Source: Spinacia oleracea (lineage: Eukaryota > Streptophyta > Magnoliopsida > Caryophyllales > Amaranthaceae). Taken from it: a stretch of DNA of 64,000 nt. Below, in pieces: positions 15,748 through 28,853 of this stretch. A model generated the notes under the pieces. That model saw nothing but the letters and a program-made list of their open reading frames with translations, was not told the DNA's origin and did no database searches. The stretch lies in NCBI RefSeq assembly GCF_020520425.1, contig NC_079491.1:22435449-22499448 (forward strand). Reading direction: 5' to 3'. The number at the start of each line of letters is the position of its first letter. Within the stretch, counting starts at the first letter, position 1. Made by a program: the position numbers and the translations under genes.

Positions 15748-16599
15748 GTCCTTAGGGACAAGTGTGCATTTCCTAATTCCTTTGTCGCTCGATGCTTGCT
15801 CTTGAACATAAGGTAAGAGTTGTCATCCTTATTATGTCCAGAGGTGTTCCTCGGTTTCAGAGTTCAACTGATCAAATAAACAGATAATCATAGCCTATGA
15901 TTCATCCGAGCACGGCCATGCATTTCACAGTTTCTAGCTCTCCGAGTGGCCTTGTACAACTTTTAAGCATCTCATCCCGAACTATGGGAGGACAATCCCA
16001 ATCTTGCGATCTTGAGATTAGACTTCGTTTGATAGGTGATTACCTGAGCGTTGCCTTTATAGCCTCCTTTTACGGTGCGACGGTTGGTCAACGTCAAAGC
16101 AACCAGTTCTCAAACAAGTAATCTCAAATTACTCAGGTATTGAGGATTTAGTGTCTAATAATTTAATGAAATTTACTTATGACAGATTTTCATCTCTTAC
16201 AGTAAAGTTTCATAGGTCTTGTCCGATACTAGTCTTCCCAAAGTAAGTATCTATGCAAATGATTATAACATTGCCATGTCCACATAGTTCAAGAAACAGA
16301 ACTACTAGTCATCTTGCATTCTAATCGTCTAACGTTTTCTATGCGTCCAATTTTATAGAAAACTCCGACTAGGGACCATTTTCAACCTTTGACATTCAAG
16401 TTCACTTGATAGACATTTCTTAGTCACAGGACTGGTCCTGACAGTCTATCTTGAATATATCGTCAAATTGAAGGGACTCATCATTTAATAAACCACAAAT
16501 TAAATGGAAAAATGAATTCTTTTCATTTATTGTGAATGATTAACCAAAATGTTTTACAAAGATTTAAACTCTAAAACTTTAAAACATTAAACAGAGACA
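15748..16599 (-). other. 3' untranslated region of the copia element
   Basis: About 850 bp between the RNase H stop and the polypurine tract. Short frames occur, but I recognise no protein and no envelope-like gene. Confidence 0.6.
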
Positions 16600-19500
16600 T
16601 CAAAGCCATTCTCCAATATGCTTGATTCCCATAGCTGCAGTGTGCGAGTTGTGCTTCGCCTGCGGCAGAGGTTTAGTTAATGGATCTGATATGTTGTCAT
16701 CAGTTCCAATTTTGCTTATCTCGACTTCTTTTCTTTCAACGAACTCTCGTAGAAGGTGAAATCTACGAAGTACATGCTTGACTCTCTGGTGGTGTCTAGG
16801 CTCTTTTGCCTGTGCAATAGCTCCGTTATTGTCACAATACAGGGCTATTGGTCCTTTAATGGAGGGGACTACACCAAGTTCACCTATGAACTTCCTTAGC
16901 CATATAGCTTCCTTTGCTGCTTCATGTGCAGCAATGTACTCCGCTTCAGTTGTAGAATCCGCAATGGTGCTTTGCTTAGCACTTTTCCAGCTTACTGCTC
17001 CTCCGTTGAGGCAGAAGACAAACCCAGACTGTGATCTGAAATCATCTTTGTCGGTTTGGAAACTTGCGTCCGTATAGCCTTTAACAATTAATTCATCATC
17101 TCCACCATAGACCAGGAAGTCATCTTTGTGCCTTTTCAAGTACTTCAGAATATTCTTGGCAGCAGTCCAATGCGCCTCTCCTGGGTCTGACTGGTATCTG
17201 CTCGTAGTACTGAGTGCGTACGCAACATCCAGGCGTGTACATATCATAGCATACATTATTGAACCAATTAATGATGCATATGGAATCCCATTCATTCGTC
17301 TACGCTCATCAAGTGTTTTTGGGCACTGAGTCTTGCTTAGAGTCATTCCATGAGACATGGGTAGGTAGCCTCGCTTGGAGTCCGCCATCTTGAACCTATC
17401 AAGCACCTTATTGATATAAGTGTTTTGACTAAGTCCAATCATCCTTTTAGATCTATCTCTGTAAATCTTGATGCCCTATATGTACTGTGCTTCTCCTAGA
17501 TCCTTCATCGAAAAACATTTCCCAAGCCAAATCTTGACAGAGTTCAACATAGGAATGTCATTTCCGATAAGTAATATGTCGTCGACATATAATACTAGGA
17601 AAGCAATTTTGCTCCCACTGACCTTCTTGTATACACAAGATTCGTCTGCGTTCTTGATGAAACCAAAGTCACTGACTGCTTCATCAAAACGTATATTCCA
17701 GCTCCTGGATGCCTGCTTCAATCCGTAGATTGACTTCTTTAGCTTGCATACCTTTTTAGCATTCTTTGGATCCTCAAAACCTTCAGGCTGTGTCATAAAC
17801 ACAGTTTCTGTTAAAACGCCGTTTAAGAAAGCAGTTTTGACATCCATCTGCCATATTTCGTAATCGTAATATGCAGCGATTGCTAACATTATCCGAATAG
17901 ACTTTAGCATTGCAACTGGTGAAAAGGTTTCATCGTAATCCACACCGTGGACTTGCCTGTAACCTTTTGCAACCAATCTAGCTTTGAAAACTTCAAGTTT
18001 CCCATCCTTGTCCTTTTTCAGTTTGAAAACCCATTTGCTTCCAATGGCTTGGTAGCCATCTGGCAAATCGACCAAATCCCATACTTGGTTTTCAGACATG
18101 GAGTCTAATTCAGATTGCATGGCTTCTTGCCATTGCTTGGAGCTAGGGCTCGTCATAGCTTGTTTGTAAGTCGCAGGTTCATCACTTTCAAGTAATAGAA
18201 CGTCATAGCTCTCGTTCGTCAAAATACCTAAGTACCTTTCCGGTTGAGATCTATATCTTTGCGATCTACGCGGGGTAACATTTCTAGATTGACCATGATT
18301 CTCACCAGATTCTTCTAAAGATCTCTGAGTTTCATCCTGAATGTCATCTTGAGCATTCTCTAGAGTTTGTTGTTCGACTCGAATTTCTTCGAGGTCTACT
18401 TTTCTCCCACTTGTCATTTTGGAAATGTGATCCTTCTCCAAAAAGACACCATCTCGAGCAACAAACACCTTGTTCTCAGATGTATTGTAGAAGTAATACC
18501 CCTTTGTTTCCTTTGGATAGCCCACAAGGATACATTTGTCAGATTTTGGATGAAGTTTGTCTGAAATTAATCGTTTGATGTATACTTCACATCCCCAAAT
18601 CTTAAGAAAAGACACATTTGGAGGCTTTCCAAACCATAATTCGTATGGAGTCTTTTCGACAGCTTTAGACGGAGCTCTATTTATAGTGAGTGCAGCTGTA
18701 TTTAGTGCATGTCCCCAAAATTCTAATGGAAGTTCGGCCTGACCCATCATTGACCTGACCATGTCTAGCAAGGTTCTGTTCCTCCGTTCCGACACACCGT
18801 TCCATTGTGGTGTTCCAGGAGGAGTCAATTCTGATAGAATTCCACATTCTTTCAGATGGTCATCAAATTCATAGCTCAGATATTCACCGCCTCTATCAGA
18901 CCGCAGTGCCTTAATCTTCTTGCCTAATTGATTCTCTACTTCACTCTGAAATTCCTTGAATTTGTCAAAGGATTCAGACTTATGCTTCATTAGGTAGACA
19001 TAACCATACCTACTGAAGTCATCAGTGAAAGTGATAAAGTAGCTGAAACCACCTCTAGCATTTGTACTCATTGGTCCACATACATCTGTATGGATTAAAC
19101 CCAATAGTTCATTTGCTCTTTCTCCAACTTTAGAGAAAGGTTGCTTTGTCATTTTGCCAAGTAAACATGATTCGCATTTACCATAATCCTCTAAGTCAAA
19201 TGGTTCTAGAATTCCTTTCTTTTGAAGTCTTTCTAAGCGTTTCAAGTTTATATGGCCTAATCGACAATGCCACAGATAGGTGAGATCTGAATCATTCTTT
19301 TTGGCCTTTTTGGTATTTATGTTATATACTTGTTTGTCGTGATCTAATAAATAAAGTCCATTGACTAATCTAGCAGATCCATAAAACATCTCTTTAAAAT
19401 AAAACGAACAACTATTGTCTTTTATTAAAAAGGAAAATCCCTTAGCATCTAAGCAAGAAACTGAAATGATGTTTTTAGTAAGACTTGGAACATGGAAACA

Positions 19501-20565
19501 TTCTTCCAGTTCCAAAACTAGCCCGGAGGGCAACGACAAATAGTAAGTTCCTACAGCTAATGCAGCAATCCGTGCTCCATTTCCCACTCGTAGGTCGACT
19601 TCACCCTTGCTTAACTTTCTACTTCTTCTTAGTCCCTGTGGATTGGAACATAAGTGTGAGCCACAACCTGTATCTAATACCCAAGAAGTTGATTTAGCAA
19701 GTATACAGTCTATAACGAAAATACCTGAAGATGGAACGACTGTTCCGTTCTTCTGATCTTCCTTTAGCTTCAAGCAATCTCTCTTCCAATGCCCCTTCTT
19801 TTTGCAGTAGAAGCATTCGGATTCAGAAGTGGGTTGACTGACCTTCCTCTTTGCAGATTTGGCGCCAGTTTGCTTAGTTGGGCTGGCCTTGTTGCCACCT
19901 TTCTTAGCATTCCTCTTCTTTCCAGATTTCTTGAACTTGCCCCCACGCACCATAAGCACATCCTGCTTATCACTTTTGAGCGTCTTTTCAGCGGTCTTCA
20001 GCATACCGTGAAGCTTAGTGAGCGTTTTGTCCAGACTATTCATACTGTAGTTCAGTTTGAACTGATCATACCCGCTATGAAGAGAATGGAGGATGGTGTC
20101 TATAGCCATTTCCTGAGAAAATTGTTGATCCAGCCGACTCATATTCTCAATGAGTCCAATCATTTTGAGAACATGTGGACTTACGGGCTCGCCTTTCTTA
20201 AGTTTGGTCTCAAGAATTTGCCTATGAGTCTCGAATCTTTCGACTCGAGCCAGATCTTGGAACATGTTCTTCAACTCACTGATGATTGTGAAAGCATCTG
20301 AGTTGATGAACGTTTTCTGCAGATCCGCACTCATGGTGGCGAGCATTAGACATTTCACATCCTTGTTGGCATCAATCCAACGATTGAGGGCTGCCTGAGT
20401 GACCCCGTCGCCTGCAGCTTCGGGCATCGCCTCATCTAGGACATACTCCTTTTCTTCCTGCATAAGAACTATTTGCAAGTTCCTTTGCCAGTCAAGGAAG
20501 TTTTTCCCGTTCAACTTCTCCTTTTCGAGAATTGATCGAATGTTGAATGAATTGTTGTTTGCCAT
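16600..20565 (-). pseudogene. Ty1/copia gag-pol polyprotein, one in-frame stop
   Basis: A single frame of 1322 codons (stop included) starting MANNNSFNIRSILEKEKLNG at 20565. A lone TAG at 17476-17478 splits it after residue 1029. Order of domains: copia gag (residues about 10-200); CCHC zinc knuckle CFYCKKKGHWKRDC (about 250); aspartic protease with DTGCGSH (about 300); GAG-pre-integrase with CRLGH (about 430); integrase core with HTD, DDFSRYG and the D-D-E acid set (about 490-610); reverse transcriptase with KARLVAKG, DVKTAFLNG and the YVDD active site (about 800-990); RNase H with YTDAS and a STTEAEY motif in the downstream frame (16600-17442). The stop falls between reverse transcriptase and RNase H and sits where copia proteins have a hydrophobic residue, so a point change is the simplest cause. 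The frame itself is intact on both sides, with no frameshift. Without readthrough the copy would lack RNase H and depend on relatives. Confidence 0.93.
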
Positions 20566-23331
20566 ATTAAAAAACTACAATTGAAAAGAATAAACAAATA
20601 AATAACCATTCACAGTTTCTCTTAATAAACTTAAATTCTAGCATACATGCATAATTCAATGTTTATTAAGCATTTTATTCAAGTTATGTGTTCCGGCAGG
20701 TGTGAATAAAATGATTCCAAGATCCTAAAATCATTGAAGAACTAAGCACAGTTTGTCGACTTAATCCTAGAACATCTTAGGTAAGCAAAACCCTTTTGCT
20801 AATAGTCTAGAAACTATTCTTGGTTGATAGGTACGTCTAAGAACTTATTAGGTAAACCTATCGAATTTGCCACGACATAAAAGGACTCCTTACTTATATC
20901 GTTGAGTTTCACCAAAACTAACATGTACTCACAATTATTTGTGTACCTTGCCCCTTTAGGACCAATAAGTAACACCTCGCTGAGCGAAAACTATTACTAG
21001 ATTGATGTAAAGGATATCCAAGCAAGTGTATATTTTGGCATGGCACCTTTTAACTCAATTTTTAAGTTTGGAACTTAAGGCTCTTACTATGTTGGTTAGA
21101 TTTTAAGTGAACTAAAATCCTTAATCATGCAACATAATCAAGCTTTTGATCTCATGCATTTTAAGACATATTTAAAAGCAATAAATAACTTAAAACATGC
21201 ATAAGATATTTGTGATCTAGTATGGCCCGACTTCATCTTGAAGCTTTGACTTCAAAGTCCGTCTTGAAAATCTCCGTGGGAGGCACCATTTTCTTCAAAT
21301 AGGATAAGCTATAACTAATTACAACTATTTGATGGTTCGCAGACCATATTTGAATTGAAAAATAACTTTGGTACTTTAGACCAATTACATTCAAATTAAT
21401 GGTACGCAGACCATATTTTCTATCCTATTTGGGCCATACTAGTCACTTCATAACCTGCAAAACAGTACATATACAATATATACCATTCACCCATTCATTA
21501 TCATGAATGGCCCACATAGCTGGTTAGTAAAACACATTATGCATCACGTAAACATTTGCAGCAATTAATCAAGGGCACCAATAATCTACCAATTATTCAG
21601 TCCTTATTAATTCTAATCAAGTTGTTTTAACCTTAAGGATTTGTAGACCTAATCAAGAGTTTATGACTAAAATACGCTCCCACTTAAACCAATAAATTCA
21701 TATGCTTTACTAATTTTAAACATAAAAATGTATTTCTAGTCTAACCGGAAACATACAAATTTAATTAAAATTTAAAGCTCATATAAATTTATAATTGAAT
21801 CCAAAAGTTTAATTTAATTTCAGTCGTGTTTAAATTAATTCATGATTTTAATTTTAGTAAAATAATTAGAATAAATAAAATTTATTATAATTACAATATT
21901 CAAAATTAAAATCCAAGAAAATAATTTAAATTATTAATTTTAAAATTAATTAAAATTACGTGAACTGAAATTTTCAAATTAAACATTCAAAACGATCTAA
22001 TCGTAACGCAAACACCCTACGCATTGCACGCCCATGGGCCGCACGCACACAGCCATCGCTGGCCATGTGCGCGCAGCCCATGCGCTCGTCGCATAGCTGC
22101 TGCATCTTCCATCGCAAGCCATCGCACGCTATGGTGCTCGCTGCGCGCGCGAGCCATCGCTCGCTGTGTGCGCGAGCCATCGCTCGCTGTGCGCGCGAGC
22201 CATCGCTCGCTGTGCGCGCGAGCCCTCGCTCGCTGTGCGCGCGAGCCATCGCTCGCTGTGCGCGAGCAATTGCGCGCGATCAACGCTGGGCGCAGCGCTC
22301 GTGGCACGCGAGCTTGCGCTCGCTGCGCGCGAGGCTGCGCGCGCTTGCGCGAGGCAGTGCGCGTTGTGGCGCAGCTCGCTTGCTGCCCACACGCGACTGC
22401 CTTGGCTCGCCCTTCGCCCATGCCCATTCGTCCATTGCTCGTGGCCCACGACACAAGGCAGGGCTGCTGCCTTGTGCTCGTGCACTACGCCCTTGCTCAT
22501 TGCATTCGTGCCGCACGGGCGACGAGCTCCCTTGCTCGTCGTCGCATGCCCGCATTATACAACACCCCTTAAGGGTAACACGAAGCGTCCATTGCTTTGT
22601 GCGTGCAAGTTATATGAACGAATCGCATAAAAAATTTAAAATTTATAAAATTAATGACAAATTAATAAATATTATTAATTTCATAATTTTAGGGCGAAAA
22701 ATCGAAAATTTATTATCCAATTGATTTCCGATTGTTATGGATTCAAGTCTAGGTCATAAAAATTTAAAATTTATCATAAATTTACAATTTTTATGGAGGT
22801 TTTTAATCATAGGTTTCTAATTAAATTACAATTAATTATGAAAATCAAATTAATTCTAAATTATTCTAATTTTCAACAAATTAATCATAATTACAAATTA
22901 GATTGCATAATTAACAAGACTAGGCATTCAAACTTGTTAAACATATGCAGTAGGTCAATCAAAAATTCAAGATTTATCAACAAGAATCGCAAATATTTAA
23001 TTTAACATCTTAAATTTACGAAATTTTTGCATTCGAAAAACTAAAACCTTCGAAAAGTCATAGTTAGGCTTCGAATTTGAGAATTCTGGGTTCGGCAGAA
23101 AAACACTATTTTTGTCAAAATTTTAGAATGCCTTTTACATGCGGAATTGACACAAAAATCACTCGATTTGGATGAGTAACGAAGAAACTGCCGAAAAACT
23201 GCGTACGTATAATTAAATAAACGCAATTTGCAATTAATTAACAATGACGAAAATTAATCACCCCTTTTAATTCTTGCAAATTTGTAATATTTAACCATGT
23301 TTATGCAATTTAGATTATGAAAATAATAAGG
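20566..23331 (-). other. Long non-coding leader of the copia element
   Basis: About 2.8 kb separates the primer-binding site from the gag start, much longer than the few hundred bases usual in simple copia elements. It holds a GC-rich tandem-repeat block (22017-22560). Otherwise it is AT-rich with no recognisable protein. Confidence 0.7.
22140..22270. repeat. 23-bp GC-rich tandem repeat in the leader
   Basis: About five copies of GCGCGAGCCATCGCTCGCTGTGC run head to tail inside a wider CG-rich zone (22017-22560). The five overlapping open frames on both strands here are products of the repeat and not genes. Confidence 0.85.
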
Positions 23332-23345
23332 GGTTCGTGATACCA
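23332..23345 (-). promoter_or_regulatory. Primer-binding site
   Basis: On the - strand TGGTATCACGAACC starts one base inside the 5' LTR. The TGGTATCA core is the usual complement of initiator tRNA-Met in plant copia elements. The following bases deviate from the common AGAGC continuation. Confidence 0.75.
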
Positions 23346-23346
23346 C

Positions 23347-24773
23347 TGTTAGGTTATGATACATATGATATTACATAAATCATGCGGAAACAACCATTAA
23401 CCCAGGATTACATATTATTTACACATAATCATATAGCATAATTTAGATGCATACTCTTTGTTGCGTGCCCTCCCTAGCTGCGCCCGAACCGAGCAAGAAC
23501 AAGTCTTTAGGACTCCAAGTGTCGTCCCTCCGTAGATAGTCCACAGCACGTCCGGATCCGCCTTAAGATTGACCAACTAGAATCGCCCTTAAGGTACTAG
23601 AATTTTCGGCACTTTTGAGCAAGATGTGTGGCTGAATTTTTCTCTCAAAAACTCACTTTGAATACTTTGAAACTCATTATAAATTGTGAACCCAGGCCAC
23701 ATATTTATAGGGTTATGGAAAGGGAATTGGAATCCTATTCAGATACAAATTAATTAAACCTAGAATCCTACAAGAACTCTAATTTAATTAATTTATCAAA
23801 TAGAATTAGGAATTTAATCATTAACCGAACTCTGCACGTTTTAGGAAACGTGCACGAACACAAACACTTACGCACACACACACGGCAGCCTCGATGGGCC
23901 GCCCATGCGTGCGTGCGAGCAGCAGCCCACGCAGCGAGGCCTGCGCGAGCCACAAGCCCACGCAAGCACCCGCGCACGCTGCGCGCGCTGTGCGCGCTGC
24001 CACGGCCTGCTGGGCCTGGCCTTGCGCTGGGCCTGGCGTGGCTGTTTGTGTGGCGCGCTTGGCTTGCTGGGCGATGGCCTGGCTTCGTGCTGGGCCCTCG
24101 TCCGGCAGGCCTCGTCCGATGCTTATTCGTACGATACGCTTCCGATTAAATTTCCGATTCCGGAATTCATTTCCGATACGAACAATATTTAACATTTCCG
24201 ATTCCGGAATTAATTTCCGTTTCGAACAAATATTTAATATTTCCGTTTCCGGAATTATTTTCCGATTCCGGTAATATTTCCGATTCTGACAATATTTCCG
24301 TTTCCGACAATATTTCCGATTCTGGTAATATTTCCATTTCCGATAATATTTTCCGATACGTACCATGTTTCCGTTTTCGGCAACATCTACGACTTGGATA
24401 ATATTTATATTTACGATACGATCCATATTTCCGTTTCCGGTAATATCATCGTTTCCGGAGTATTCATTTCTTGCCTGTGACGATCTCAGCTCCCACTGAA
24501 AACAAGATCCGTCGATTCCGAATATCCATAGATAGAGTATTTAATGCCATTAAATACTTGATCCGTTTACGTACTATTTGTGTGACCCTACGGGTTCAGT
24601 CAAGAGTAAGCTGTGGATTAATATCATTAATTCCACTTGAACTGAAGCGGCCTCTAGCTAGGCATTCAGCTCACTTGATCTCACTGAATTATTAACTTGT
24701 TAATTAATACTGAACCGCATTTATTAGACTTATCATAGAATGCATACTTGGACCAAGGGCATTATTTCCTTCA
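23347..24773 (-). repeat. 5' LTR of the copia element
   Basis: 1427 bp, equal in length to the 3' LTR and differing at about five single bases by eye (for example near 23976, 24113, 24306, 24376 and 24413). It holds the promoter for the element. Confidence 0.93.
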
Positions 24774-25225
24774 GATTTTACTTAAGGTTTTATGTATTCG
24801 GGTTAGGGCTATAATTATGTTCTCCCTTGAACACAATCTAAGTAAAGAATATAATTTGATGTATATAAATTATGAGGGCTAGCCTCATATTTATAGGGTA
24901 GGAAATAAGGAATTTGAGTCTTACTAGGAAAAGAATTACCAACCCTACTAGGATTGAAATTCTTATTCAATTAGAATTGTAACAACAATTATACTCTTAA
25001 TTAATCCAATTCTAGTAGGACTAGGAAAACTAATACTTAATGCCAAAGTTACTTGCAAACTAAGTAATTCGACTTTGCTTGGAGCCCAAGATGAAGCAAG
25101 CAACGCAACCACAATGGGCCACGCTGGCGCGCGTGCCTGCCTAGGCCCAAACGCAGTCGCAGCTGGCCTAAGGCCCAGCGCGCTGCAGTTTGGCCTTGGC
25201 GGGCTGCTGCTGCCTTGGCTTGCTG

Positions 25226-28103
25226 TGTAATACCTCGTATTTTTATAATATTTATAAATATATTTTATTATATTTATAAAGCATTTTACGATTATTGGAA
25301 ATTAATTCGCATTTAAATATTATTTAAATGTATTTTAATTAATTAGAATATTTATTATTTTAATTAATTAAGAAACGAATTTAATTCTTGGTTCGGGAAA
25401 TTTAATGGGTGGCAAATGATTTTTAAAGGCTTCGGGTTTTAAATGAAAAGTCCAATTCGTTTTACTAAACGAGCTCAATCAAAAGAATTTAATTCCAAGC
25501 TCTTGGCTAGCCCAATCATTTAATTGCTAAGCCCAAATCTATTTTCCTAAGCCTAGCCCATTAAAAATAAGGAGCCTTTAAATAGGACTCCTCATCATTA
25601 ATTGAACCCCTAAAATCTCATAAACCCTCTCTTTTGCTTTGCTTGCCCATCACTCTTCCTCTCTCCTCTTTCTTCTCGGCTCGTCTGCACGCTGCACGGC
25701 CCTCGTGCCCTCGTGCTCGTGCCCCTCCTGCTGTTGCGTCGTGCTGCTCGGCCTCACGCCCCAGCGTGCGCTGCTCTCCCTCCCTCGTCCCTCCTTCGCC
25801 CAGCAGCACCCCCTGCTCCCTCGTCTCTCTCGCGCGCCAGCGCCCAGCACCCCCTCTCTCCCTCTCGTCTCTCTCTCGCGCACAGCGCCCAGCGCCTCGC
25901 GCCCTCGCCCATCTGTCCCGCGCGCCAGCGCGCTGCTGATGCCTCGTCCCTTCGTCGCTGTGCGCACCCGCACACGAGTTGCGTGTGTGTGTGTGTGTGT
26001 GTTGTTCGTGTTCGTAATTCAATTCTTTTTCGCCCAATCACCCTAATTCGTGATTGTTCCGTGCTATAGGCCGGATTGGTATAATTCTCTTCTTCCTTAC
26101 CTATTTTATTTCAATTTCGTATTTTAAATTATAATATTATTATTGTTTTGAATGATTAAAATGCTGGGAATTGGTTATGAACACCGTGTTTTGAGGATTT
26201 GCGTGTTGTGATTCATTAGGCTTGATTTAATTATTAAAGCATGAATTTTCAGATTCGTTTATTTAATAAATGATTGATTTTTATGATAATAAATTAGTTT
26301 TATTGGGATTTTCAAGTTAGGGTTTTTACCTAGACCTAATGAGTCAATTGATTAGCATAATTAGGTGATGATTTTAATTATGATAATCAATTATATTTTC
26401 AGATTTTAATAAAGGCTTAAAGTGTTGATTTTTATTGATTTTAAAGACGGAAAAAGTATTTTTTCGTACTAGGGATTGGTTTTGCAAATTGAGACGTTTA
26501 TATTATTGAAAAACGATTGAATTCTAAAGTTTAAATAAGGTTTTAGATTTTATAGAGTTGCTGGAAATTTAATGAACATGGAAATAATTTAAGTTTCATT
26601 ATTTTGATGATAGGAGGTGATTTCTAAGTGAGTGCTCGTTATTGCAAAGAGGCCCCTACGCTTAGGTATTCAAGGTACGTACAAGTCTAGGGCGACCACA
26701 CCTTTTGTCAATGACATTACATGATTGTTGATGATGTGAATTATATCATGTGGATTCATATCTGCCTTGGTGAACGATCATGTGGATTAATATTATTGGA
26801 ATTATTAAATTGTTGTTTGAACAAGCATGTTGAGATTATTATGAGTGTGGATTTCATTGTCAATCATGTTGTTCAATATTTATGCATGTATGATTTGTTT
26901 CACATGCAAGGGATGAATTATTTAATTGTATGCTATTGTACGGGATGTCTAGCATACTTTGAGCCAATTATTCGTACCTCGTTGTACTATTTATTTTACC
27001 ACATGTGAAGGGTTAGCTCATGTAAGCCACCGCACTGTAGGGTTCGGTTGGGAATATTTTGTATGAAATGAATTAGGATTTGTCGTGCAAGGGCACAACC
27101 CTCATGTTAATGTGCATGATGTGGAGTCTCACTTTGGTGAGGAGGAACATGGTAGTAATTTCACAAGAGTCTTGCTTGGTTGATCACAAGTCTTAAAGCA
27201 TTAAAATAAGATTGTTTTGGTTGTTGTTTATTAATTGTATGAATGTACATTGTTGAGTCTTGAGTTCGCCTTTAATAAAATATTAATAAACGTAAAGTGC
27301 AACCAGAACAAGCTTCAAAACTCTTGGAACGTATATACCTTGAGTATGAACAATGGGGGGAGTCTTGCCGGAAAGCTCGTACTCCTACTAATGATACAAG
27401 ACGTTGTTTCATTTATATTATGCGCAGGAATTCTGTCGGTATGGCCCGACACTCGGTATGGCCCACTTTTATTATTTATTATTTGGTGTATGGTTGGCTC
27501 CCATCACCTTTTCCTTTATGGAACTCTCTTTTGGCCCGTTCGAAGCTTATTCTAATTGAATCGTGAGTCAAGAGTCGAGTCAAGGGTCGAGTCTTGTATT
27601 CATGATTGTTTGTTAATTATTATATGGCTTTTGCATGATAATTAGTACTTAGTGAGTGATGCATGTATTAGTTTCATTTCACTCTATTCTTGTAAGTACT
27701 CAGCTTTTGCTGACTACGTGCTTTGTGTGTTTTGGTCATGGCCTTTGCCTTAATGACCCTATGATGATCTATCATTTGAACTTGCATTGATGGGGAGTAG
27801 AATAAAATAGCAGGTTGGTTGATCGGAATCATGTGGCTTGAGATGATCGAGAGAGTGGCATGTTTTCGTATTTTGAAACTATTTAATTATACTTTAATTA
27901 TGTTTTGAATTCGTTGGACTATTTATACTTTGGTTTTTGGGCCGTTATGGTTCCAAATTGTAGGAGGCCTCAATATTTCATTAATTATGTTTTTAAAAGT
28001 TAGTTGACATTAATTTCCGCTGCGTAATTCTGGTAATAGCCTTAACCGTTATTTTAAGTTAGAAAATGATTTTATAAAAGCAAGGAATTATTAGGGTGTT
28101 ACA
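25226..28103 (+). mobile_element. Ty3/gypsy-like solo LTR
   Basis: 2878 bp bounded by TGTAATACC and GGTGTTACA and by the perfect 5-bp duplication TGCTG (25221-25225 and 28104-28108). It lies inside the older copia solo LTR. TTTAAATAGG at 25577-25586 is a plausible TATA box, which sets the + orientation. A C/T-rich block at about 25620-25960 gives long but low-complexity frames on both strands. No gag, protease or polymerase sequence is present. TGTAACACC-type ends are common in plant Ty3/gypsy LTRs; that assignment is by terminus only. Confidence 0.75.
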
Positions 28104-28853
28104 TGCTGCTCGAGCCTTGGTGTGCTCGCGGCCCACAGCGCTCCAGGCCCATCTCCTATGGCTGGGCGCTGGCGCTGGGCTTCGTGCTCAGTGTTATGCG
28201 CTCGACCTTTTGCTTGTTGAGCGATGGGCCGGCTCGCTTGCCGGCCTGTAGCTCGTCGAGCTTCATTCGTTTACCGATTCCGGAATCTATTTCTGTTTCG
28301 ATCAAAGATTTACGTTTCCGTTCATATTTCCGATTCCGGAAATAATTTCTTTTTCCAACAATATTTCCGATTCCGGTAACTTCCGTTTTCGGTAATATTT
28401 CCGATAATATTTTCCGATACGATCCATGTTTCCGTTTCCGGCAACATCTACGACTTGGATAATATTTATATTTCCGTCATGAACCATATTTCCGTTTCCG
28501 GCAATATCTTCATTTCCGGAATATTCTTTACTTTGCCTTTTGACGATTTCAGCTCCCACTGGAACTGAGATCCGTCATTTCCTAATGGTCATAATTAGAG
28601 TATTTAATGAATAATATATTCACTTAAATACTTGATCCGTTCACGTGCTATTTGTGTGACCCTATGGGTTTAGTCAAGAGTAAGTTGTGGATTAATATTA
28701 TTAATTCCACTTGAACTGAAGCGGCCTCTAGCTAGGCATTCAGTTCACTTGATATCACTGAATTATTAACTTGTTTAATTAATACTGAACCACATTTATT
28801 AGACTTAGCATTAAATGCAAACTTAGACCAAGGGCATTTTTTCCTTCACAAGC

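Larger units (their letters stand above)
14310..24773 (-). mobile_element. Full-length Ty1/copia retrotransposon
   Basis: 10,464 bp, inserted in the older solo LTR of the same broad family and flanked by the perfect 5-bp duplication GATTT (14305-14309 and 24774-24778). It has two 1427-bp LTRs, a primer-binding site, a polypurine tract and a gag-pol frame in the copia order: gag, protease, integrase, reverse transcriptase, RNase H. The leader between primer site and gag is unusually long (about 2.8 kb). By eye the LTRs differ at about five positions, so the insertion is recent. One in-frame stop breaks the polyprotein. Confidence 0.95.
14072..28848 (-). mobile_element. Ty1/copia solo LTR, interrupted by two later insertions
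   Basis: The three pieces 14072-14309, 24779-25225 and 28109-28848 add to about 1425 bp, almost the same as the 1427-bp LTRs of the full element nested inside it. They align with that LTR from its TGTTAGG-like left end to its CCTTCA right end, though clearly diverged. The whole is bounded by TG...CA and a perfect CAAGC duplication. No internal region belongs to it, so it is a solo LTR left by LTR-LTR recombination. Confidence 0.85.

Noticed and set aside
17440..17480. Frameshift between two pol frames
   Set aside because: Both parts are in the same reading frame; a single TAG separates them.
22140..22270. CRISPR-like direct repeats
   Set aside because: Repeats are contiguous with no unique spacers, in a plant retrotransposon leader.
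21974..22724. Six long overlapping frames, up to 219 codons
   Set aside because: They read through a 23-bp tandem repeat and a CG-rich block, giving monotonous Ala/Arg/Ser/Cys peptides on both strands.
25618..26069. Open frames of 95-139 codons on both strands
   Set aside because: C/T-rich simple sequence inside the gypsy-like solo LTR, with peptides of Arg/Ala/Pro/Ser only.
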